From assembly GCF_000003855.2 (NCBI RefSeq), contig NW_003101681.1, positions 166,039 to 230,038 on the forward strand: 64,000 bases of DNA. Direction: 5' to 3'. Every line of letters begins with the position of its first letter. The stretch's first letter is position 1. Source of the DNA: Blastomyces gilchristii SLH14081. Lineage: Eukaryota > Ascomycota > Eurotiomycetes > Onygenales > Ajellomycetaceae. The notes beneath the pieces are model-generated. The model saw only the letters and a list, made by a program, of their open reading frames with translations. It searched no databases and was not told the origin of the DNA. Made by a program: the position numbers and the translations under genes. Positions 1 through 13,960 of this stretch are shown here, piece after piece.

Positions 1-1973
1 AATCAGGAATAGGAGTATTTTATAGTGGAGTGTAGGAAATCCTTCTCCAAATGCTGTTCGATGTTCTTTCTCTTCTTATAGTTCACTTATTCGTAAGACT
101 ATGAGAGGATCAAAGCTATTCCTCTCCCCAGAGATAACTTCTCATGATTCACTTTTTCTACATTTAAAGAAGAAAATTGATTTTTAATCTGAGAGCATAG
201 TCTGTAAAGTTGAGAAGGCATTTTCTTTGAAGAATTATTTTCATTTCAATCAAGAAATCTATTCCAATCCAGTTCATTTCCAGAGTTAATTAATGAAAAT
301 GAAGAAGAGACTCTTTCTCTGATTATATGATTTAAGCTCATCTTTATAACTCTCAGTGCATAGTTCATACAGGCATTTTCAAATCTAGTAGCAGAAGAAG
401 GAATTGAAGCTTCAATTTCCATTGCTTTAATAGAAGATGATTTGAATGCTTCTAGAATTCTTCTCAAGGCTCTGTTTTGCAGACTTTGAAAGAGTTCAGT
501 GAAATTCTCTTGATTATTTCATCAAACTTGAACTTCATAACCAGCTACTGATGTAATACAGGCTACATATAACTGTCTCATAGCCTGGAAGGATAGACCC
601 CTCTCTGTATTTAATAGTCTGATTATGTTGTTCAATAGTCTTTCTGCCTTGACAGTTCTTTGTTGAATGTGATATTTAAAATTCAACTTGGAGTTTAACC
701 ATACTTCTAACTATTTGACATTTACACTGGGTTTAATCTCTCTATTTAAAAGAGTTAGAGATAGTTCTTTCTCATTGAATCTAGAAAAGGAATGAATTAA
801 CTCAGTTTTATCCCTATCAAATTGAATTTGATTGATATCTGCTCTAATAAAGATTTTCTTTGCAGCTTCTTCAATCACTTTCAAATTCTCTTTGATAGTT
901 TTTGAGCTGTAGACTAGACCAATATCATCCACATAACTTGGAGATCATACTATTCTCATATTTCTATTTTTGAATAGATATGCAGTGTATATTGCAAATA
1001 AAATAGGTGAGATTGAAGATTCTTATGATACTTCTATTTTTATCTCAGTCTTGTCTTGTTTCATTCCATCAAAGAAAAGTTGTATGATTCTTTTAGATAT
1101 AAAACAGTTAACTCATTTTATTAGAGAAAGTGGCATTTTTAACATCTTCAACATCTGAATTAACTTTGACTTTGAAACATGATCAAATGCTTCTTTTATG
1201 TCAATAAAAACTGCAGTTGAGACCAGACCTTCATACTTTGCTATTTGAATATCATAAATAACTGAGAGAATAGTGTCAATTGCAGAACATTGTTTTCTAT
1301 CTCTCATTTATTCACTGAATAAAAGAGAGTTATTAATAGAGCTAATAAAAGATAGTTGAGTAGCTATTATCTTTTCCAAAATCTTTTCTAGACAGTTTAA
1401 TAGAGATATTACTCTATATGACTTAGGAATTGAAGTTTTTTCATTAGGTTTTGCAAGAATCACTTCAGTGACTTCTCTCCAGCATTCAGAATGATATCCA
1501 TTTTTCAAGAGATTGACAAAGAGCTCAAAATATTCATTCTTTAAGTCGAAATATGTATTTTGAATAATCAAGTGATTAATTGAATCAGGCCCTGCAGCAG
1601 TTTTAACAGAACTTGAGAAGATAGCTGACTCTAATTCATCTTGTGTAAGATCAGGCCATTCCCAGTCATTTTCATCAATGTAGTTGAGAAGTGATATATT
1701 CTCTTCCTCTGAATCTGAATCTGAATCTGGTGAGTTCTGAAAGAGAATTCTCATGAAAGCTTGACATTTTGCCTCAAAAGAGTTTGCTGTATATGATTCA
1801 TTCTGAAACTCATATTCTAAGGCTGGAAGTTTTGCTACACTTCTTGTTTTAGTATAGTTAAAAGCTTTAAAAACTTCCTTCCCTTGTGCTTCTTCAAGAA
1901 ATTTATTCCAGCAGTCTGTTTTAACTCTTTTAATATCTGAAAAATATTCATTTCTGACAGCTTTGAACTCTTC
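1..1973 (-). mobile_element. 5'-truncated Tad-like LINE, ORF2 fragment
   Basis: Minus-strand fragment of a non-LTR retrotransposon ORF2, homologous to the complete copy at 36,451-43,969. Read on the minus strand it runs from the segment between endonuclease and reverse transcriptase (near 1,970) through the RT (motif FIDIKEAFDHVSKSK near 1,200; intact YVDDIGL catalytic box at about 917-938) toward the RNase H region, and leaves the window at position 1. It has fewer stops than the 36-44 kb copy and still shows tryptophan codons and both catalytic aspartates, so it has been mutated less. The 5' truncation at about 1,973 abuts hAT sequence that is uninterrupted in the second hAT copy (join at about 10,622), so the LINE inserted into a hAT element. 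It is a broken element, not a functional gene. Confidence 0.85.
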
Positions 1974-4900
1974 TGATAAGTTTTTTATTGAAAGATAATA
2001 ATTTTTAATAATACTTCTGTTCTCTAACTAATTAGCAGAAGCTGATAGAGAAGAAGAGAATTAAGATCTTGTTCAGATCTTGAATACACTTTATAATTCA
2101 GAATATTAAGAAGACAGCTCTACTCTCTGAGTATGTCAATCTGCTTACTGCTGAGATAGAACCTGAGACAGAAGATCAGAAAATGCAGGATTTTGAGACA
2201 CTGATTAACCTGGCTGAGAGAAAGCAGCAGAAACTCTTCTCTGAGAAGGCAGCAGAGAGAGATTTTGAAATAATTATCATCTCAGATGAGAAGAAGAAGA
2301 AGAAGAATAAGAATAAGAAATAAATTATAAAGAATGATGAGAAGAATGAGAAAGAGAAGAAAGATAATAAGTAGAAAAAGTTTTTTTCTTTTTATATTAA
2401 TTAGTTATAAGTTTGTAACTATTAGTTAATAATTGAAATTAATTTTAAGTTTTCAAAAATTATTGTATAAGTTGTAATTAATTATCAATGTCAGGAATAA
2501 TATATATATATATATTCAACTATCATGTCACTATAATGTATAAGTATCAACATTTTTTCAACATTAATATTCACAATATTAATATATTTTTAATGATATT
2601 ATCTGATAATATAATTTAGTAACACTCTCTTTCACAATATTAATATATTTCAAGAAATATGACAGAGATTAATCAAGATTATTTATTTACTTTTATACAT
2701 TGATGATATTCAATCTGAGTTAGTACTAAAATTATAACTAAGCTAAGAAAGAAGATTATTTTCTCTTATATCAATTCTTCTTACACACATCAGTGATCAG
2801 TTATTGAAAATAAATTATTATCTTTCTTAAATTATTATCATATCTTCTGAATTCACTTCTTTCATTTCTTTTACTTCTATTGAAGATTCATAAACTCTTC
2901 AAGAAATCACTGTGAATTACAAAGTCTATATTATTTATAATTTAACACAGAATGCTCTCTGCTAATTATAATAAATAATCACTTCATTCTTCACATCTGA
3001 TTCCAGGTTATAAAATTTATGAAAAACTCAATATAAACACTGAGATGAACTATGAAATAATTATTAACAGATTGTATTGCAGATTACTGAAGAGTTATCT
3101 CTCTACTACAATCACTGCAACTTTATTCAGAAACATTTATCATAAACTGATTATAAATCTGAAGAAATTTTCTGATATCTGAAGTCATCAGAATGTAGAT
3201 AATAAAAGAAGAATAATTAGAAAATTACTACTGAGCTGATAAGTTACTCTATCAGATAATAATTTTTAATAATACTAACTTTCTAACTTGAAGAAAATTA
3301 TGTAAAAATAACTGTGTATCAGTACTCTGATTTCATAACTCTTATCTGATAACTTCTGTGAATAATTACTTCACATGTGTATATCTCTGAATCTTTCTCT
3401 TGAATTAATTGAAAACTCTGAATTTCAAACACTTCTTTAAATACTTAATTCAAATCTTCATATTTCACATTGATTCTGTCTTTGATTCAATCTTGAGACA
3501 TACTACAAAGACAATATATAATATCTAGAATCAGAGTTGAAGAATCATTAAAGAGTGTCTCTCATAGTGAATGCATGAACTAGTACAAACAATCTTGCAT
3601 TTATAAGAGTTACATGTTATTATATTGATGAGAACTGAACTTATTAAGAGATATTAATTGAATTTAAATCATTGATCAGTAGATATACTGAAGATTATAT
3701 AACAGAGATATTAATAACTGTGATTAAAAATAACTATTAAGATATTAGTCTCAGTCTTCTTACAATTACAACTGATAATGCTGTGAATAACTACACTATG
3801 ATAGAGAGCTTGAAGTAAAAATTGACTTTGTATTTCTGAAATGATAAATAAGGTCATATTCTCTGTATTACTCATGTGATTCAACTGATGATACAAACAC
3901 TGATAAAGAATCTTAACATTAAGATGAAGAATAATGAAATGACTGATTCTTAGAATGAGAATAAGATGAAAGTAATTACTCAAGTAACTTTTATATTCAC
4001 TTTATAAAAGATAATATTTTTTAATAAGACTTTTTAATATTGCTTTTTAATAATGTTTTTTGATAACACTACTGTTCATTTTGAATAGATTGACTAATAA
4101 TTTAAATATCACAGATTTGAAACATTACTAATGTGATTTGTATCTTCTCTAAATAACAACAATGATTTCATAATATTTAATAAATAAATAAATCAATCAC
4201 ATCACTGAATATAATACAGAATGTTAGAATATAATAAAGTTCAATATATAAAATAGCTGTTCAGACTCTTTAATTATATCAGATGATTGATCATTGAATA
4301 CAACACTCTGATTGAGAAAAGATTCAGATATTAAAACTTTCTGATATGAAGTGAACTCAGTTAAAATATGTGATTGATTTACTGTTTCAGTTTTATAAAA
4401 TAATAAAGACAGTTTCAATCACTTGTACATCAATACTGCAGTCAGTCTGATGAGTGTATAACAGTTTATTTACTCCTCTTAAGAAGCAGTTAAATCACTT
4501 AAAAAGAAATTCAGTCTGAGATAATGCTATAGCACAGGCTATTATTACTGCAAGAAATAAACTGATATATTATTATAGCAAAACTGAACAATCTTTTACA
4601 GAGTACTATACTGTAGCAGCTCTACTAGATCTCTCTCATTAAGTTAATATCTACACTTCTCAAGATTGAACAAAGAAGAAATGAGACTTATATATTAAAT
4701 TAATCTGAGACTACTACAATATCAACTATCAGAGATTTGAATAAGCAGATGTTAGAGATGTGAAGACAGTGAAATACAATTCTCTAGTAAGTAACAATTT
4801 TTGATAATACTTTATATTATATAGAACTATAATACTAACTTTGAAACAGAACTTATATATATTAATTATAACTGAAAATCAAGCAAAACTATATACTTAT

Positions 4901-5573
4901 AAAACTGAATTTAATCACTATCTTTAAGATGATTCAATGAATTTACACATTAAATCAATTCTGAAGTCATGAAAAATTGTTAAGAGTATATATTCAACTA
5001 TTACTCTGATGATATGTGATATTCTGATAATTTCATTAACAGAGATGAGAATGAAGTAAAAGTTCAACTCAAGCTGATATATTTATCAATATTGTCAGAG
5101 ACATTACAAGAAGAAACAATCAAGAAACTCATGATTGTAAAATATGAAATTATCAGATAGTTTAATATCTTTAATCATAGTATATCAAAGAAGTGTAGTT
5201 TTTATGAGAAAGTGAAGAATAAACTTATATAAGAATGTATTTAATTGTTTCATGAGCATTATCAATAATTATTACCAAATTCTGATTATATAAGCAATCG
5301 CTGAATGAACTGAATGAGACTGAATTTGATCTTCAGTCTCAGTCTCATTCTGATTTTGAAAGAATGATTATCTTTCACAGTTTATTCTGAGAAATTACTC
5401 TCATTTCACTGTTCTTGAATTAAATCTGGTCATTTTTCACACTATTTCTCTCAGAAATGATTCATTTTCACATTTTTTTGAGGCTTAGTCCTGGTGAGAC
5501 TCATGCCAAGAAATGTATAAGATCAGATCAAATGAGATTAAATGTGAAATTCATAGTCTCAGCGGTCAGTCTA
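1974..5573 (+). mobile_element. hAT transposon copy 1, 3' part
   Basis: Colinear, base for base over most of its length, with 10,624-14,224 of the complete hAT element, at an offset of about 8,650. It ends in the same terminal sequence (TAGACTG inverted as CAGTCTA at 5,567-5,573). The plus strand carries remnants of the hAT transposase, including a TDNA-type motif near 3,770 and HILCITHVIQL at about 3,855-3,887, with many stops. The 5' half was split off by the LINE at 1-1,973 and lies outside the window. The 8 bases after the end are ataactac, the presumed target duplication, which cannot be checked without the other end. Confidence 0.75.
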
Positions 5574-8535
5574 ATAACTACTCTTTATAATACTGAGAGT
5601 CAACACTCTGAGAATCTTTGTGAGAATTCTTGAAGAGAGTATCTATAATCTGAAGAGTTTACAGACTTTGAGAAGCACTGTAGAAGATCTGATATAAGAA
5701 GAAATAGAGTATAAGTCTTTATAAAATCTTCTATTCAGATTGTCTGAACTGTAACTGAAGAATGAATATACTCAGTATATTCAGAAACTGCTTATAACAG
5801 AGATCAATCCTGCAGAAACAAAGAATTAAAAAGACTTAAATAATCTCTTATAAAGAGAGAGCTGAATTTATATACTTATAAATGTGTTTCTATACATAGA
5901 ACTTATTAAAAGATATTATGACTCTTCTCTAGTAAGTCATTTTACAGACACTAGAACTCATAAGTTGCTTGTAAGAAAATACTTTTAACTGAAGATATAA
6001 GAACTTATAAAAGAGATAGTGAATTCTTATATTATTTATCAGAATTCATGAGTAGTATGATTCAGATTATATGAAGAACTTACTTCTCTATTTATCTTAT
6101 AGAAATTATGAAAACAGCTAGAAATAAATACTCTTTTGAGTCTCTCTAAAAGCAAGGATATATATGATACTCACTTTGACAGTGTGCTGATGATAGTAGA
6201 TTGCTTTATCAAGATAACATACTTTATACTCATCTATAAGAACTTAAAGTCAAAGAATTTAGCTCATATCTTTATCTGTGATGTAGTTCAGTTATATGAA
6301 TTGTCTATAAATATTATCTCAGATAGAGAATTAATCTTCACAGAGAAGTTCTGATTCAATCTGATAACTATACTGAAGATCTTATGAGATCTAAGCATGA
6401 CTTTTTATTAACAGACAGATGATCAGACAGAACATCTGATAAGTATATTAAAACAGTATCTGTTATACTTTGTTAATTATAATCAGAATAACTGAATGCA
6501 TTGATTATCACTTACAGAGTTTATATATAACAACTTAAAGTATATCAGCACAGATAAAACTCTCTTCAAGATACTCACTGAGACTCACTTACAAATAATC
6601 TTGATAGACTTATAAGAGTATACTATAGAGTGTGATAATATCTGTGAATAAGCTGAGAGAATTCAGAATATTTGAGAGAAAGCTTATAAATTCTTGAGAA
6701 AGACTTAAGAGTATTAGAAGAGATACTATCACTTTAAGTATATTATAAAGAGTTTTAAGAAAGATGATAGAGTCTAACTAAGTTTAGAAAACATTATTAT
6801 ACAGAGATCTAGTAAGAAGCTGAATCTCTTATAGACAGAGTCTTATAAGATTATGAAGAAAGTTAGCTTATAGTTTTAAAGATTGAAACTGTTATCTGAG
6901 TTATAGATATACAATGTTTTTCATGTCTCTTTACTCTGTAAATATAAGAAATTCTTAGAAGAGAACTCTATGACTCATTACTCTATTTATAAAGTACTAG
7001 AGAGTGAAAGAGAATATCAGATTAAAGAAATTATTGACTCAGAGAAATGAGATTATAAGCTCTGATTCAAGATTCAGTTATAAGAATATTCTGATAAGAT
7101 GAATAAGTTCACTTAGAAATCATCTGAGTAGATAAGATATCTGCAGAAGCTGAGACATGACTTTTATACTGTGAATTCTGATAAGTCAGAATAATGCAGT
7201 CTTCACTAAGAATCTGATTATAATAAAGATATTAACACTGTTATTTACAAACTCTAGTCTATAAGATAATGAGTTTCTACTGAGATGAACAATTCACAGT
7301 GTATATAAAGAAAAGAAGAAATCATATTCTTATTAAAGTTAAAAAATAAAGAAAATAAAAACAGAACTGTAAACATAATTTAGAGATTAATAAAGAAAAA
7401 ATAAAGAAAACTTATACTCATATTCTTAATATCTGTGATACTCAATTTCTCTATAACTATCAATTCTTCTCTTTAAAGAAGTAGAGAGTATTATATCTGT
7501 GATATGAATAATTGTTATATTTAATATGAAGACTGTTAGAAACGCACAGACTTCAGAGAAGCTGAATATCAGAGTATATACAGTTACAGCAGAATCTTGA
7601 GAGCTGACTATCTATACATGTAATCAGATATCTCTTATAAAGCTGTGTTTACTTTCTCAGTTATACTGAAGTATTCAGTCTGAAAATAATTGAGATATCA
7701 AGAGAGAGTTTATCTACTCAGATTAACTTCTGTCACAAATTCATGATATTCACATTGACTTAATTATCTGAATTTTACAGGTACTCAGAGACCTATCTTT
7801 CATTGATAATAAGATTGTGAAAATGCACTGCAGTGTGAGAATCATTGATAGAGAATCTAGACATATTTGCATATATCTGATCAGAGATTGTGCAGATAGA
7901 GAGAGAGTAATTGTAGATCTATAAGACTGTAAAAGACACTGATAATACTGAGAGCTTTATAAGAACTATTAGCTAGAATCTGTAAGAAATTACTTACAGA
8001 GAGACTTACAGCAAAGAGTAAGACTGCACTACTTAGAGTCAGAGACTAATCTGAAGAAGGTACAGAATTAACTGCTGATCTGAAGATTAGATACAGTGAT
8101 AGAACTGAAAGAGATAAAGATGTTATTATAAACAGTGATACTTCTGCTTTATCAGTCAGTAAAAAGTAATTAAAGAAGTTATAGAGATACTTATAAGAAG
8201 CTCAGTAGTAGTGAGATATTATTTATAAAAATGTTAAAATTAAAAAAATTTTTATTCTTGCAAAGTTCTTGAATTAATATATAGATATTATCAGAAATAC
8301 TCTCTCTCTATTATCTAAGTGAAAACACTTCACATATGAATAAGAATACTCACAGTTTATAAGAATAAGAGCTGTTACAGAAAAAGAAAAAAGAAGATAA
8401 GATTTTATAAACAGATCTGAGATATTTATACTACTTTAAAGAGATTTGTTTACACTGTAAATGATTTGATAAAATAGTCAGATTATTCTAGTAAATAAAG
8501 AGTGATTATAAACTGCAGATCTGAATCTTTTTATA
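5574..8535 (+). mobile_element. Gypsy chromovirus remnant (Gypsy-3)
   Basis: Degenerate LTR-retrotransposon sequence lying between two hAT insertions. Its integrase and chromodomain are recognisable (see the pseudogene entry). About 7,200-8,535, downstream of the chromodomain, holds no readable coding sequence and probably contains the 3' untranslated region and LTR. No LTR pair was found, so the element's ends are not defined. It differs in sequence from Gypsy-1 and Gypsy-2 elsewhere in the window. Confidence 0.65.
5780..7195 (+). pseudogene. Gypsy integrase plus chromodomain, decayed
   Basis: Translation shows a retroviral-type integrase: the zinc-binding (HHCC) part is degraded around 5,900-6,060, and the catalytic core begins near 6,136 (THFDSVLMIVDCF, then IISDRELIFTEKF, the second aspartate region, near 6,310-6,350). 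Downstream, about 6,990-7,190, is a chromodomain-like stretch (REYQIKEIIDSEK ... IRYLQKLRHDFYT). Several conserved tryptophans have become TGA. Chromodomain-bearing Gypsy elements (chromoviruses) are known to integrate into heterochromatin, which fits the location. There is no intact reading frame; the longest open piece is about 70 codons. Confidence 0.75.
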
Positions 8536-10109
8536 TAGACTGACTGTGTGACCGTGTCTGAAACCAGGATCAAACTCTACAGTTATTATATTGCCTAAAA
8601 GCATTACTTCTGATCATGGTTTGTGCTCATTACATTGATTTCAAATCATGTTATTTCAAATATTAAAGATTTCAGATTCACTTTTCAAATAAAAATCTAG
8701 TCTCAGATAAAGAATATATTTGAATTCTTAGTCACATTTTCATTCTGATTTCATTATTGAGAATGACACTAAATGAGACTATGAAATCATTTCTCATTTA
8801 CATAATATCATAATATAGTGCTCATTTGTTGAAAATTCAATAGAGAGTATTATCAAATATTATTACTTTTCTGAACACAGATTATAATTCATATAATTTT
8901 AATTATAAAAAAAATATAAAATATAAAAAAAACAAAAAAAAAAAAAACAAAGAGAAAGAAAAAAAAAATAAAAGAAAAAGAAAAAAATAAAAAACAAAAA
9001 TAAAAAAAATCAAGATTGCAGAGCTGTAGTATTTTCAAAATACTCACTTCTCAGAGTCTTTGCAATATTTATCATTAACTGTGTATCTCTCACAGTGAGA
9101 GTAACACAGCTGTGATGAGTCATTGTCTTAATATTATCTAATAAATAATCAGTATATATCTGTATAAATGTGAATAATAAGAAAATATACACTTAAAAAG
9201 TGTGACCAGAGTGGACTCTGCTGCTACTTGAATGACATCAAGAACAGAACACTGAAATTAATAATTTCTCTCATCAATTTCATGAACAAGGTATGTGAAG
9301 ATGATCTTGAAAAATATAAGATTTTCTAACTTCTGATAAAAACAGATCTCACAGAGAGACTCTATTTTCATGATATCAGAGACTGAGTGTTATTAAAAAG
9401 TGTTACTTTCATACAATGTACATGAACTTACTGCAGTAATTCACTCTCTGTGTATATAACTGAGAGTTGCAGCTTTCTCACATTACACAGCTCTCTCTGA
9501 GATGCTGCTGTCAGTTTGCAATTCATACAGTCTCTCAGTTCAGTATACACTGTGTGTGTACAGCTCTGTGTGCTGAGGCTGTGTTAATCATTATAATGTG
9601 ATGTGATACTCACTTTTCACAGGCCATGTTTTATTTGAGAAAGAAGAGAAAGATGTAACTATTATTTTATTAAAGAAAGAATGAATAATTAGTATTATTA
9701 AATGTAATTTAATTCATCTGTATTTAAAATTTGATTAGTCTATACTCTTCAATTTGAGAGTTTCTATAAGTATTTTAATAGTTTTCATATCAGCTTGAAC
9801 TTAGTGATGAATTGAAGAAGAAGAGAAAAGAGAGAAGAAAGAAATGAGAATAACTTATCTTTATAATATGAAAACAGAGAATCACTGCAATCATTCTTTC
9901 TAGTAATAAAGATCTGTTTTCTGCATGTATCTCTGATATAGATTATATGATAAATACATACAAAGAATATCAATAGTGCATGCATTGAATAAAGATAATA
10001 TTGCTATGTAACACTGTAGCTGTTTCTGTACATCTCTGAAAGCTGTTAATAGTTTCTTTATCTCTTTATATTTGATAAGTTAATAATATATTTCAATGCA
10101 CTCTCTCTT

Positions 10110-10160
10110 TCATCATCATCATCATCATTATCATCATTATTATTATTATTATTATTATAT
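10110..10160. repeat. TCA/TTA trinucleotide microsatellite
   Basis: An imperfect trinucleotide run (tca repeated, then tta repeated) inside hAT copy 2. It lies outside the part shared with hAT copy 1, so it cannot be compared between copies here. Confidence 0.8.
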
Positions 10161-10224
10161 CATTGCCTGTCTTCACTTCTCTCTCAACACTTATTAAAAT
10201 TAATCATGTTATTTCTCTTCAAAT

Positions 10225-10355
10225 ATTCTGCAGTCCTGCGGACCACCAAGGCGCGTGAGCACTGTCACAGATTGAAGAGAGAGAAGAAGAAGATATTCAA
10301 ATATAAGAAGACAGATTGCAAGGCATATTATAATGCCTTGAAGAGACTTTATAAG
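10225..10355 (+). pseudogene. Basic peptide remnant on an unmutated GC patch in hAT copy 2
   Basis: A short open stretch reads VLRTTKAREHCHRLKREKKK and continues lysine- and tyrosine-rich to YYNALKRLYKK before stops. Its first 35 bases (10,232-10,266) keep GG, CC and CG dinucleotides that are otherwise nearly absent for kilobases. It may belong to the N-terminus of the transposase or to a second element gene. I do not recognise the domain. Confidence 0.3.
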
Positions 10356-11479
10356 AAAGTAGAATGATAATAATTTTAAGTAACACTTCTGATAGATTTA
10401 GACTGAACTAAGTATAGAAATAATGTGAATAACACTGTCTATAAGAGATTGAAAAAGAAGACAGTGAAAAGCCTCATATAGCAGTGATAAGACTAGAAGA
10501 AGTTCTGAGAATGATTTGAGACTAAGATAAAAAGAGAGAGAGAGAAGAAAAGTATTACTATAAATAAGCAGTGACAGAAGAAGATTAAGAAGATATTAAA
10601 GTGAGAGACAAAGAAGTCAAAACTGATAAGTTTTTTATTAAGAGATAACAATTTTTGATAACACTTCTGTTCTCTAATTGATTAGCAGAAGCTGACAGAG
10701 AAGAAGAGAATTGAGACCTTGTTCAGGTCTTGAATACACTTCATGATTCAGAATATTGAGAAGACAGCTCTGCTCTCTGAACATGTTAATCTGCTTACTA
10801 CTGAGATAGAACCTGAGACAGCAGACCAGAAAATGCAGGATTTTGAGACACAGATTGACCTGACTGAGAAGAAGCATTGAGAACCCTTCTCTGAGAAGGC
10901 AGCAGAGAGAGATTTTGAGATGATTATCATCTCAGATGAGAAGAAGAAGAAGAAGAATAAGAATGAGAAGTGAATTATGAAGAATAATAAGAAGAATAAG
11001 AAAGAGAAGAAAGATAATGAGTAGAAAAAGTTTTTTTCTTTTTATATTAGTTAGTTATAAGTTCATAACTATTAGTTAATAATTGAAATTAATTTTGAGT
11101 TTTCAAAAATTATTGTACAAGGTGTAATCAATTATCAATATCAGGAATAATATATATATATATATTCAACTATCATGTCACTATAATATATAAGTATCAA
11201 TATTTTTTCAACATTGATATTCACAATATTAATATATTTTTAATGATATTATCTGATAACATAATTTAATAACACTCTCTTTCATAATATTAATATATTT
11301 CAAGAAATATGACAGAGATTAATCAAGATTGTTTATTTACTTTTATACATTAATGATATTCAATCTGAGTTAGTACTAAAATTATAACTAAGCTAAGAAA
11401 GAAGATTATTTTCTCTTATATTAATTCTTCTTACACACATCAGTGATTAGTTATTGAAAATAAATTATTATCTTTCTTA

Positions 11480-13960
11480 AATTATTATCATATCTTCTGA
11501 ATTCACTTCTTTCATTTCTTTTACTTCTATTGAAGATTCACAAACTCTTCAAGAAATCACTGTGAATCACAAAGTCTATATTATTTACAATTTAACACAG
11601 AATACTCTCTTTCAATTATAATAAATGATTACTTCATTCTTCACATCTGATTCCAGGCCATGAAATTTATGAAAAACTCAACACAAATATCAAGATGAAC
11701 TATGAAATAATTATTAACAGGTTATATTATAGATTACTGAAGAGTCATCTCTCTGCTGCAATCACTGCAACTTTATTCAGAAACATTCATTATAAACTGA
11801 TTATAACTCTGAAGAAATTTTCTGATATCTGAAGTTATCAGAATGCAGACAATAAAAGAAAAATAATCAGAAAATTACTACTAAGCTGATAAGTTACTCT
11901 ATCAGATAATGATTTTTGATAACACTAACTTTCTAATTTAAAGAAAATCAAATGAAAACAATTATGTATCAGTACTCTGATTTCATAACTCTTATCTGAT
12001 AACTTCTGTAAATAAGTATTTTATATATGTATATCTCTGAATCTTTCTCTTTAATCAATTGAAAACTCTGAATTCTGAACACTTCTTTAAATGCTTAATT
12101 CAAATCTTTATATTTCACATTAATTCTGTCTTCAGTTCAATCTTGAGATACACTACAAAGTCAATATATAACATCTAGAATCAGAGTTGAAGAATCATTG
12201 AAGAGTGTCTCTCACAGTGAATATATAAACTAGTACAAACAATCTTACATTTATAAGAGTTATATGTTATTACATTGATAAGAACTGAACTTATTAAGAG
12301 ATATTAATTAAATTTGAATCATTCATTAGTAGTCATACTGAGGATTATATAGCAGAGATATTAATAACTGTTATTAAAAATGACTATTAAGATATTAGTC
12401 TCAGTCTTCTTACAATTATAACTGATAATGCTGTAAATAACTACACTATAATGAACAGCTTGAAGCAAAAATTGACTTTGTATTTCTGAAATGATAAACA
12501 AGGTCATATTCTCTGCATTGCTCATGTGGTTTAACTTATGATATAAACACTGATAAAGAATCTTAATATTGAGATGAAGAATAATGAGATGACTGATTCT
12601 TGAGATGAGAATGAGATAAAAGTAATTACTCAAGTAACTTTTATATTCATTTTATAAAAGATAATGTTTTTTGATAATACTTTTTAATATTGCTTTTTGA
12701 TAATGCTTTTTAGTAATACTACTGTTAATTTTGAATAGATTAGCTAATAATTTAAATATCACAGATTTGAAATATTACTAATGCAATTTGTATCTCCTCT
12801 AAATAATAATAATAATTTCATGATATTTAATAAACAAACAAATCAGTCACATCACTGAATATGATACAGAATGTTAGAACACAGTGAAGTTCAATATATA
12901 TAATAACTGTTCAGACTCTTCAATTGTATCAGATAATTAATCATTGAGTGCAACACTCTGATTAGAAAAAGATTCAGATATTGAAACTTTCTGATATAAA
13001 GTGAACTCAGTTGAAATATGTGATTGATTTACTGTTTGAGTTTTATAACATAATAAAGACAGTCTCAATCACTCATACATCAATGCTGCAGTCAGTCTGA
13101 TGAGTGTATAACAGTTTATTTACTTATCTTGAGAAGCAGTTGAATCACTTAAAAAGAAATTCAGTCTGAGATGATGCTATAGCACAGGCTATTATTACTG
13201 TAAGAAATAAACTGATATATTACTACAGCAAAACTAAACAATCTTTTACAGAGTACTATACTGTAGCAGCTCTACTAGATTTCTTTTATCAAGTTAATAT
13301 CTACACTTCTCAAGATTGAATAGAGAAGAAATGAGACTCATATATCAAATTAGTCTGAGACTACTACAATGCCAACTATCAGAGATTTGAACAAGCAGAT
13401 ATTAGAGATATGAAGACAGTGAAATACAATTCTCTAGTAAGTAACAATCTTTGATAACACTTCATATTACATAGAACTATAATACTAACTTTGAAACAGA
13501 ACTTACATACATTGATTGCAATTAAAAATCAGGCAAAACTATATACTTATAAAACTGAATTTAATTACTATCTTCAAGATGATTCAACAAATTTACATAC
13601 TAAATCAATTCTAGAGTTATGAAAAATTATTAAGAGTATATATTCAACTGTTGTGCTGATGATGTGTGATATTCTGATAATTTCATTGACAGAGATGAGA
13701 ATGAAGTGAAAGTTCAACTCAAGCTGAGATATTTATCACTATCATCAGAGACAATTACAAGGAGAAACAATCAAGAAACTCATGATTATAAAACATGAAA
13801 TTATCAGACAGTTTAATACCTCTGATCACAGTATATCAGAGAAGTGTAGTTTTCATGAGAAAGTGAAGAATAAACTTGCATAAGAATGTATTTAGTTGTT
13901 TCATGAGCATTATTAATAATCATTATCAAATTCTGATTATATAAGCAATCACTGAATAAA
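11480..13960 (+). pseudogene. hAT transposase, decayed
   Basis: The clearest piece is 12,361-12,640 on the plus strand. It contains TDNAVNN (the conserved TTDNASNN region of hAT transposases, 12,426-12,446) followed by HILCIAHVV at 12,506-12,532 (the conserved C-x-x-H helper motif of the family). The same pair occurs in hAT copy 1 at about 3,770 and 3,855. Many in-frame stops, mainly TGA at tryptophan and TAA/TAG at glutamine codons, destroy the frame. I could not place the C-terminal dimerisation domain with confidence, and the outer limits given are approximate. Confidence 0.6.

Noticed and set aside
10110..10160. CRISPR-like or regulatory repeat array
   Set aside because: A simple trinucleotide microsatellite in a eukaryotic transposon; no spacers.
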